Shown: positions 1 to 5,176 of the stretch, piece by piece
How the letters are laid out: each line of letters begins with the position of its first letter
Position numbering within the stretch: the first letter of the stretch is position 1
From: Flavobacteriaceae bacterium
GTDB taxonomy: Bacteria; Bacteroidota; Bacteroidia; Flavobacteriales; Flavobacteriaceae
Assembly (NCBI GenBank): GCA_008081325.1
Contig: VMCO01000128.1
Location: 1-5,176 of the forward strand
Direction: 5' to 3'
DNA length: 5,176 nt
The notes under the pieces: generated by a model
Seen by the model: only the letters and a program-made list of their open reading frames with translations
Told to the model about the DNA's origin: nothing
The model's database searches: none
Program-made: the position numbers and the translations under genes

Positions 1-807
1 TGCTAAGTCAACAGCGTTTAAAATTTCAGTTTTATTAAGACCTGCCGCAGTTAAGAGTATGCATAATGATATAAGGCCTCCAATTAAAATTGAAATAACT
101 GTATCAAAATTTACATTTTTCAAATCATCTTGATTTTTCCATTTACTATTTACAAGTGCTACATGAAGAAAAATATTATATGGAACTACGGTCGTTCCTA
201 TTAGACCTGCAATAATTAAAATACTATCTGTTGGAATAGAAAAAAAACTTGAATATGTAAAAAGAGAATCAAAATCAATTCCAACTACAAAAACCGTAAA
301 AACAAATGATAGACTCATTAACAAAACCAGTGATATGAGTGTTTTCTCTAAAAATCTATTATTTCCATAAATGATTAATAATAATGCTATTAATCCAGAA
401 AACAAACTAAACATATTGATATCACTTACATGTAACTTACTTCCATAAACAAGCTCAAACCCCATTACAGCACCACTTATATTGCCTGCCTCATACGCTG
501 TATTTCCTATGAATATTGCTGAGACTACAAGAAGAATAGAAGTGTATTTTAAAAACTTATTTTCAAATTGATTTTTTATTAAAGTGGATAAGGATTTTTT
601 AGTACTTAATCCGATTCTAACAGCTGTCAATTGGATAAATAATGTAAGAAAAATCGATATAATTAATGCCCAGATTAAACTGTATCCAAATTTTGCCCCT
701 GCTATCGAACACATAGTCACGGTTCCAGGACCTATAAATGCTGCTGCAATGACTGATCCAGGGCCAATATTTTTTAATCTTTGACTTATACTACTGTAAA
801 TATTCAA
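1..807 (-). CDS. Non-canonical Nramp-family (SLC11-like) membrane transporter, 3' end cut by window edge
   Basis: This is a partial integral membrane protein: 269 codons are present and the C-terminus lies beyond base 1. The translation shows repeated hydrophobic helices and the Nramp signature layout: an IGPG stretch before helix 1, a helix-1 break GPGT (residues 26-29, followed by VTMC), a YEAGN stretch (105-109) and a helix-6 break VVPYN (207-211) followed by IFLH. Classical Mn/Fe transporters (MntH) carry DPGN and MPHN at the two breaks. Here the metal-binding Asp, Asn and Met are replaced by Gly, Thr and Val, so the substrate cannot be assumed to be Mn or Fe. The start is uncertain because no ATG occurs in frame before residue 32, which lies inside helix 1. 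I chose TTG at 805-807, just after an in-frame TGA at 811-813; it overlaps the end of tilS by 17 bases. An ATA at 787-789 would give the N-terminal length I would expect for the family. The overlap suggests co-expression with tilS. Family assignment is confident; function is inferred. Confidence 0.85.
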   Translation of the reverse strand, partial: MNIYSSISQRLKNIGPGSVIAAAFIGPGTVTMCSIAGAKFGYSLIWALIISIFLTLFIQLTAVRIGLSTKKSLSTLIKNQFENKFLKYTSILLVVSAIFIGNTAYEAGNISGAVMGFELVYGSKLHVSDINMFSLFSGLIALLLIIYGNNRFLEKTLISLVLLMSLSFVFTVFVVGIDFDSLFTYSSFFSIPTDSILIIAGLIGTTVVPYNIFLHVALVNSKWKNQDDLKNVNFDTVISILIGGLISLCILLTAAGLNKTEILNAVDLA

Positions 808-2104
808 TATTCAATAATTTAATAGATTCTTTTTTTACACTAAATCTTTCATCTAATCTCATCCCAACAACCCAAATAATTTTATCATCACCATTTAATA
901 AAATTAGTCTAGAGGATCTATCAATTTCACTTACGTTATTATCTTTTAAAAATTTACCGACTTTTTTTACCCCTTTCATTCCATAAGGGTTAAAAAAATC
1001 TCCATGCATAAAACCTCTTAATTTTAAAGGTAATTTTAGTTTTTGTTTATCAACGGTGATAATATTTGGATTATTTTTTTCAATATTATCTGAATCGGTA
1101 AAACTTAAAATTTTATGGTATTCTAAACTTGTATTATTTTCTAAATTTTCTATCAAAATTTCAATGTTTTTGGTCACTTTGATATCCCTTAAAATCAACT
1201 TGTTTTTGTCTTTATAAAAAACATGAGACTTACTAAAAATTTTTTTTCCAGATTCCGCTGAAAGTAAATCAATTATTTTATCCCAATCTACAAACCCATA
1301 ATCTCTTAAAAAATAATACAGAAATGCTTCTTTATCAATTTCTTTTAAATCTGATATTTTAATAAAAATATCATCTTCGTCGTAATTAACTATATCTAGT
1401 TTAAGCTGATTGATCCTTTGATAAATAAGAGAATTTGACATTTTTAAATACTTTATAGTTTTTTTAAAGTTTTTTAAAAAATTCCCTTTTAATTCATCAA
1501 ATTGTGGAATAATTTCATTTCTAATTTTATTTCGTAAATATGAATTTGATTTATTTGAAGAATCCTCCCTCCATCTTAAATTGTTATCAACAGCATATTC
1601 TATAATATCTTTCTTCTCAAATTCAATCAATGGTCTTTTAATTTTACCGTTCAACTCGGGAATTCCTGTTAAACCGTCTAGTCCTGATCCTCTTGAAATG
1701 TTAATTAAAAAGCTTTCTAATGAATCGTTTAAATGATGAGCTGTTAAGATATGTTTAATTTCTAAACGTGTAGATATTTCATCGAAGAAACCATATCTCA
1801 AATCCCTAGCAATCATTTGAATTGAATTATTAGATTCTTCTTTGATTTTTTTTGTCTCAAATGATTTAGAATAAAATTCAATTGAATTTTGTTTGCAAAT
1901 ATTTTTTACAAATTCTTCATCATTATCGCTTTCCTCATCTCTTAATTTAAAATTACAATGAGCAACAACAAAATTTTTGTGTAAAGAAAGCATTAAATGA
2001 AATAAAACAATACTATCAACCCCACCTGAACAACACACAACACACTTTTCTTCGAGAAGATAAGGGAAATGATCTTTGATATAAGATTCAAATTTTAATT
2101 GCAT
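791..2104 (-). CDS. tilS: tRNA(Ile)-lysidine synthase TilS
   Basis: TilS is a cytoplasmic enzyme that uses ATP to attach lysine to C34 of the CAU-anticodon tRNA(Ile), making lysidine so that the tRNA reads AUA and is charged with Ile. It is essential in most bacteria. The 437-residue protein shows the N-terminal PP-loop ATPase domain with SGGVDS at 26-31, AHCNF at 48-52 followed by LRDEESD, QMIARDLRY at 96-104, TAHHLND at 121-127 followed by RGSGLDGL at 138-145, RPL at 157-159, and WRED...YLRNKIRN at 178-196. A TilS C-terminal domain spans about 357-425, with the WVVG strand near 411-414. Length and domain order are normal for the family. Two oddities are cysteines at 21, 24 and 25 directly before the PP-loop, and Asn126 where many homologues have Asp. 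The ATG at 2102-2104 lies 44 bases after the lpdA stop. There is no Shine-Dalgarno sequence, as is usual in Bacteroidota. The stop is TAG. The transporter gene overlaps or abuts its end, so the two are probably co-transcribed. Confidence 0.97.
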   Translation of the reverse strand: MQLKFESYIKDHFPYLLEEKCVVCCSGGVDSIVLFHLMLSLHKNFVVAHCNFKLRDEESDNDEEFVKNICKQNSIEFYSKSFETKKIKEESNNSIQMIARDLRYGFFDEISTRLEIKHILTAHHLNDSLESFLINISRGSGLDGLTGIPELNGKIKRPLIEFEKKDIIEYAVDNNLRWREDSSNKSNSYLRNKIRNEIIPQFDELKGNFLKNFKKTIKYLKMSNSLIYQRINQLKLDIVNYDEDDIFIKISDLKEIDKEAFLYYFLRDYGFVDWDKIIDLLSAESGKKIFSKSHVFYKDKNKLILRDIKVTKNIEILIENLENNTSLEYHKILSFTDSDNIEKNNPNIITVDKQKLKLPLKLRGFMHGDFFNPYGMKGVKKVGKFLKDNNVSEIDRSSRLILLNGDDKIIWVVGMRLDERFSVKKESIKLLNIEYLQ

Positions 2105-2107
2105 TTC

Positions 2108-2124
2108 ATTTGTTTAAAACAAAT
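2108..2124. repeat. 17-bp near-perfect palindrome upstream of tilS
   Basis: Two 8-base arms (ATTTGTTT and AAACAAAT) flank a single central A in the 44-bp gap between lpdA and tilS, ending four bases before the tilS ATG. The arms contain only one G-C pair each, so an RNA hairpin would be weak and this is a poor terminator. It could be an operator half-site pair or simply chance in AT-rich DNA. It overlaps the candidate -7 element for tilS. Confidence 0.4.
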
Positions 2125-2127
2125 ATA
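2120..2127 (-). promoter_or_regulatory. Candidate Bacteroidota -7 promoter element for tilS
   Basis: Read on the minus strand this is TATATTTG, a full match to the Bacteroidota -7 consensus TAnnTTTG. I see no TTG at the expected -33 distance upstream, and the implied leader before the tilS ATG would be only about 9 bases. The site is plausible as a secondary promoter between lpdA and tilS, but AT-rich DNA gives such matches by chance. Confidence 0.25.
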
Positions 2128-2148
2128 TAGAAATGTAAATAATAAGAT

Positions 2149-3552
2149 TTAAATATGAATGGCTCTATCTTCAGTAGCAGCAAGAGCAGCCTCCTTGATT
2201 GCTTCAGAAAAAGTTGGGTGAGCGTGAGATATTCTGGCGATGTCCTCAGCAGATGCTCTATATTCCATAGCAACAACAGCCTCAGAAATTAGATCAGCAC
2301 ATCTTGCACCTATCATGTGTATACCTAAAATTTCATCGGATTCAGAATCAGCTAAAATTTTTACAAAACCATCTAAATCTGAACTAGCTCTACTTCTTCC
2401 CAGTGCTCTCATTGGAAATTGACCGACTTTATAATTTTTATCTTTATTTTTTAATTCATCTTCGGTTTGACCAACAGAAGCAACTTCAGGCCATGTGTAA
2501 ACAACTCCAGGAATTAAATTGTAATTAATATGTGGTTTTTGACCATTGATATACTCAGCTACATAAACTCCTTCCTCTTCAGCCTTATGGGCTAACATCA
2601 TCCCTTTTACAACATCACCAATTGCAAAAATATTAGAAACATTTGTCTTTAAGTTTTTATCAACTTCAACTCTTCCGTATTTATCTGTGGAAATACCTAT
2701 TTTATCAAGATTTAAACCTTCAGTGTATGCACTTCGTCCTATAGAAATCAAACAATAATCTCCTTCAAAAGATACTTTTTCACCTTTCTTATTTTCGGCT
2801 GAGATAATAACATCATTATCTTTTCTTTCAATAGAAGTTACTTTGTGAGAAGTATTTACTTTAACTCCACTTTTCTTAAAAACCTTAGTCAATTCTTTTG
2901 ACAGACCTGAATCCATGTTTGGTATAATTCTATCTTGATATTCAACTACTGTAACTTTTGATCCAAGTCTACTATACACCTGTCCAAGTTCTAAACCGAT
3001 TACTCCTCCCCCAACAACAATCAAATGTTTTGGAACCTCTTTTAGTTTTAGAGCTTCAGTTGAAGAAATAATTCTTTCTCTGTCAAAATCAACAAATGGT
3101 AATTTTGTAGGTTTACTTCCTGTAGCGATAATGATATTTTTACCATTTATAATTTGAGTTTTATCTTCATTTTTGATTTCAACTGTAGTTGAATCTTTGA
3201 ATGAACCAAAACCGTAAAAAACGGTTATATTATTTTTATTCATTAAATATTCCAGGCCTTTAGTTGTTTGTTCTACAACTGATGATTTTCTAGACATCAT
3301 TTTTTCTAAATCAAGCTTTATTTCACCATCTATAGAAATACCATGATCATCAAAGTTATGAAGTGCATTTTCATAATGATGTGAAGAATCTAGCAGGGAC
3401 TTACTAGGAATACAACCAACATTCAAACATGTACCACCCATTGTTGAATACTTTTCAACTAGTGCTGTTTTCATTCCAAGTTGAGCCGCTCTAATGGCCG
3501 ATACATATCCACCTGGACCAGAACCAATAACAATAACATCAAATGAATTCAT
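2149..3552 (-). CDS. lpdA: Dihydrolipoyl dehydrogenase (E3)
   Basis: This is the E3 flavoprotein that reoxidises dihydrolipoamide on the E2 or glycine-cleavage H subunits, passing electrons through a disulfide and FAD to NAD+. It serves the pyruvate, 2-oxoglutarate and branched-chain dehydrogenase complexes and glycine cleavage in the cytoplasm. The 467 residues are full family length. The sequence shows the FAD-binding GSGPGG at 10-15 with Glu33 closing the fold, the redox-active disulfide C42-LNVG-C47 followed by IPSK, ATGS at 143-146, the NAD-binding GGGVIGLE at 181-188 with acidic Glu204 (favouring NAD over NADP), AIGDV at 310-314, and the C-terminal dimer-interface HAHPT..E with catalytic His445 and Glu450. 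All key residues are intact. The start ATG at 3550-3552 puts the FAD motif ten residues in, as expected. The stop is TAA. No E1 or E2 gene is adjacent in this window, so which complex it serves cannot be told from context. Confidence 0.97.
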   Translation of the reverse strand: MNSFDVIVIGSGPGGYVSAIRAAQLGMKTALVEKYSTMGGTCLNVGCIPSKSLLDSSHHYENALHNFDDHGISIDGEIKLDLEKMMSRKSSVVEQTTKGLEYLMNKNNITVFYGFGSFKDSTTVEIKNEDKTQIINGKNIIIATGSKPTKLPFVDFDRERIISSTEALKLKEVPKHLIVVGGGVIGLELGQVYSRLGSKVTVVEYQDRIIPNMDSGLSKELTKVFKKSGVKVNTSHKVTSIERKDNDVIISAENKKGEKVSFEGDYCLISIGRSAYTEGLNLDKIGISTDKYGRVEVDKNLKTNVSNIFAIGDVVKGMMLAHKAEEEGVYVAEYINGQKPHINYNLIPGVVYTWPEVASVGQTEDELKNKDKNYKVGQFPMRALGRSRASSDLDGFVKILADSESDEILGIHMIGARCADLISEAVVAMEYRASAEDIARISHAHPTFSEAIKEAALAATEDRAIHI

Positions 3553-3671
3553 ACTTCATAAATTTAGGATTCAAAAATACAAATATTTAAATGTTAAAAT
3601 AATTTTTAAACTATTAAAATTGATTTTGGTAAATTAGTGAAAAATACAAACTAAATCTATCAAAAAATTTA
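3553..3671. other. Divergent intergenic region between lpdA and the PLP lyase
   Basis: This 119-bp, almost pure A/T region separates two genes transcribed away from each other, so it must hold promoters for both directions. I see no GC-rich stem, riboswitch-like structure, tRNA or small ORF in it. On the plus strand a TAAATTAG at 3630-3637 differs at one base from the Bacteroidota -7 consensus, but it lacks a clear TTG at -33. An in-frame TAA at 3630-3632, with no alternative start codon after it, fixes the lyase start at 3672. Confidence 0.6.
3572..3579 (-). promoter_or_regulatory. Candidate Bacteroidota -7 promoter element for lpdA
   Basis: On the minus strand this reads TATTTTTG, matching TAnnTTTG and lying 19 bases upstream of the lpdA ATG. 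That implies a leader of roughly a dozen bases. A clear -33 TTG is not visible; the upstream DNA is all A/T-rich. This is a consensus match only. Confidence 0.3.
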
Positions 3672-4871
3672 ATGAAATCTAAACCAGCAAATAATATTCA
3701 AGACCTTCAGTTTTTTGGAGAATTCGGAGGAGTTAATCCTTCAATATCAGATTCGTCCACTTATACATTCTTATCGGCAAATTCTATGAGTGAAACCTTT
3801 GAAGGTAATATGGAGGGTTGCTACCTGTATTCAAGAAATTCATCACCAAGCAATCTTTATTTGGAAGAAGCTTGTGCGGCGATGGAAGGAACAGAAGCTG
3901 CAAATGTATTCTCATCTGGTATGGGTGCTATTACTGCAACAATTTTACAATTATGTAAATCGGGTGACCATGTCATTTCAAGCAGAACTGTTTATGGAGG
4001 CACATATGCTTTTCTTAAAAATTTCACTCCACAATTAAAGATTGAAACAACTTTTGTAGACATTACTTCTTTAAGTGCTATAGAGAATTCAATAAAACCA
4101 AATACCAAAATAATTTACTGTGAAGTTTCGTCTAATCCACTACTTGAAATTGCTGATTTGGAAGAGATATCAAAAATTGCAAAAAAAAATAATTTAAAAC
4201 TGATAGTTGATAATACTTTTACACCATTGTCGGTATCTCCGATTAAATTTGGTGCAGATATCGTTATTCACAGTTTAACCAAGTTTATTAATGGAACTAG
4301 CGACACAATAGCTGGAGTAGTTTGTAGTAGTAAAGAATTTATTCATTCACTTCGTGATGTTAATGATGGTGCATTTATGTTAATGGGAACCACTATGGAC
4401 AGTCTTAGAGCAGCATCGGTACTTAAAAATATGAGAACATTGCATATTAGAATGAAAAAACACAGCGAAAATGCAATGTATCTTGCAGAATCTTTTCAAA
4501 AGGATGGAATAAAAACCGTATATCCTGGGCTTAAATCTCATCCATCACATAAAGTTTTTTCCAAAATGATGAATAAAGATTATGGGTATGGAGGAATGGT
4601 TACCATAGATGCTGGAAGTTTAGATATTGCAAATAAATTAATGGAAAAAATGCAAGACAAAAACCTGGGTTATTTAGCTGTAAGCTTAGGATTTTACAAA
4701 ACATTGTTTTGCGCACCTGGTTCTTCAACTTCCTCAGAAATTTCAGATGAAGAACAAGAAACAATGGGTTTGAGCGAGGGGTTAATAAGGTTCTCTGTAG
4801 GTTTGGATCAAGATATTTCTAGAACCTATGACGGAATAAGAAAATGCCTTAAAGAATTTAACTTAATTTAA
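3672..4871 (+). CDS. PLP-dependent Cys/Met-metabolism enzyme, methionine gamma-lyase/cystathionine gamma-lyase-like
   Basis: This fold-type I PLP enzyme of the gamma-family acts on sulfur amino acids in the cytoplasm. The likely reaction is gamma-elimination of methionine or homocysteine, releasing methanethiol or H2S plus 2-oxobutanoate and ammonia. The protein has 399 residues, normal for the family. Visible residues are Tyr53 and Arg55 in YSR (cofactor phosphate, from the neighbouring subunit), SSGMGA at 81-86 (phosphate loop), Tyr108 (ring stacking), Asn155, Asp180 in DNTF (pyridine nitrogen), Schiff-base Lys204 in HSLTKF, and Arg373 in LIRFSVGL (substrate carboxylate). PGLKSHPSH at 285-293 is a usual family segment. 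Where classical methionine gamma-lyase has a catalytic Cys after YG (Cys116 in Pseudomonas), this protein has Gly110, as in cystathionine synthases/lyases and O-acetylhomoserine sulfhydrylases. The exact substrate is therefore open. The only usable in-frame start is the ATG at 3672. The stop abuts the next start (TAAATG), so it forms an operon with the NhaC-family transporter. Confidence 0.9.
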   Translation: MKSKPANNIQDLQFFGEFGGVNPSISDSSTYTFLSANSMSETFEGNMEGCYLYSRNSSPSNLYLEEACAAMEGTEAANVFSSGMGAITATILQLCKSGDHVISSRTVYGGTYAFLKNFTPQLKIETTFVDITSLSAIENSIKPNTKIIYCEVSSNPLLEIADLEEISKIAKKNNLKLIVDNTFTPLSVSPIKFGADIVIHSLTKFINGTSDTIAGVVCSSKEFIHSLRDVNDGAFMLMGTTMDSLRAASVLKNMRTLHIRMKKHSENAMYLAESFQKDGIKTVYPGLKSHPSHKVFSKMMNKDYGYGGMVTIDAGSLDIANKLMEKMQDKNLGYLAVSLGFYKTLFCAPGSSTSSEISDEEQETMGLSEGLIRFSVGLDQDISRTYDGIRKCLKEFNLI

Positions 4872-5176
4872 ATGGAAATTACATCATCTGAAATTGGTTT
4901 GAAAAAATCAATGATTCCAGTTTTAATACTGATTTCTTTATTGTTTTATAATATCATTTATTTTGAAAATAATGACTGGTTAGGTGATTACACATATCAC
5001 TACATACTGATTTTTACCTCTTTGATAGCAACACTACTTGGTATCTCTGAAGGAGTTAAAATAACTCATGTCTTGAAAAAAATATTTTCAAGTATTAAAA
5101 GTATTAGTACTCCAATAATTATTCTACTATTAGTAGGAGCTCTGGCTGGAAGCTGGAAAGTAAGTGGAATTATTCC
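4872..5176 (+). CDS. nhaC: NhaC-family Na+/H+ antiporter or amino-acid transporter, 3' end cut by window edge
   Basis: Only the first 101 codons and two bases of the next are present. The N-terminus is short and polar, followed by hydrophobic segments at about 14-31, 44-62 and 80-101. The third carries ILLLVGALAGSW (84-95) followed by KVSGIIP, a stretch I recognise as typical of the NhaC family in the early part of the protein. NhaC members are inner-membrane Na+/H+ antiporters, but the family also includes amino-acid carriers such as the methionine transporter MetT and proposed tyrosine and lysine carriers. The ATG directly follows the stop of the PLP lyase with no gap, which suggests translational coupling. 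This context favours a role in moving the lyase substrate or product, although pH/Na+ homeostasis cannot be excluded from the fragment. Family assignment is good; substrate is inference. Confidence 0.82.
   Translation, partial: MEITSSEIGLKKSMIPVLILISLLFYNIIYFENNDWLGDYTYHYILIFTSLIATLLGISEGVKITHVLKKIFSSIKSISTPIIILLLVGALAGSWKVSGII

Noticed and set aside
584..784. 66-codon plus-strand ORF
   Set aside because: It lies antisense to the Nramp-like transporter, whose minus-strand translation shows clear family motifs; this ORF resembles no protein I know.
2095..2109. Four-codon out-of-frame ORF overlapping the tilS start (ATG five bases upstream)
   Set aside because: It could act as a tiny regulatory ORF, but ATG followed by an early stop is expected often in AT-rich DNA, and nothing else supports it.
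2105..2148. Rho-independent terminator after lpdA
   Set aside because: The only inverted repeat has A/T-only arms apart from one G-C pair and no useful U-tract after a stable stem.
2240..2422. 60-codon plus-strand ORF
   Set aside because: It is antisense inside lpdA over the conserved interface domain, so it is a shadow of that gene.
3539..3559. Six-codon out-of-frame ORF overlapping the lpdA start (ATG seven bases upstream)
   Set aside because: It is similar to the one at tilS and tempting as a pattern, but the lyase gene shows no such upstream ATG and the peptide sequences are unrelated; chance is sufficient.
3553..3671. Possible SAM or other riboswitch ahead of the lyase gene
   Set aside because: The region is nearly all A/T with no GC-rich paired stems, and it is too short and unstructured for a known SAM aptamer.
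3790..4038. 82-codon plus-strand ORF in another frame
   Set aside because: It lies wholly inside the PLP lyase gene in a shifted frame; its composition looks random, with no motifs.

Overview
The window is AT-rich (about 30% GC by eye), densely coding DNA, most consistent with a marine-type Bacteroidota (Flavobacteriia-like) genome. The reasons are the base composition, the absence of Shine-Dalgarno sequences ahead of the starts, AT-only intergenic regions with TAnnTTTG-like promoter elements, and protein sequences that read like flavobacterial versions of their families. This placement is inferred; there is no rRNA or other marker gene here.

Five genes are visible, three on the minus strand and two on the plus strand, diverging from a 119-bp intergenic region at 3553-3671. 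Going leftward on the minus strand are lpdA (dihydrolipoyl dehydrogenase, complete), tilS (tRNA(Ile)-lysidine synthase, complete) and the first 269 codons of an Nramp-superfamily membrane transporter that runs off the left edge. lpdA and tilS are 44 bp apart. The transporter start overlaps or abuts the tilS end, so the last two genes are very likely co-transcribed. The transporter lacks the usual Nramp metal-binding residues and has no usable in-frame ATG.

Going rightward on the plus strand are a complete PLP-dependent enzyme of the Cys/Met-metabolism family (methionine gamma-lyase/cystathionine gamma-lyase-like) and the first 101 codons of an NhaC-family transporter that runs off the right edge. 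The lyase stop codon touches the transporter start codon (TAAATG), which suggests a translationally coupled operon. The likely logic is that the NhaC-type carrier imports a sulfur amino acid, or balances ions, for the lyase.

I saw no RNA genes, mobile elements, CRISPR arrays, long repeats or strong terminators. Nothing points to a wholly new system. The most interesting items are the non-canonical Nramp protein with its start-codon puzzle, and the lyase-NhaC pair with its active-site differences from classical methionine gamma-lyase.
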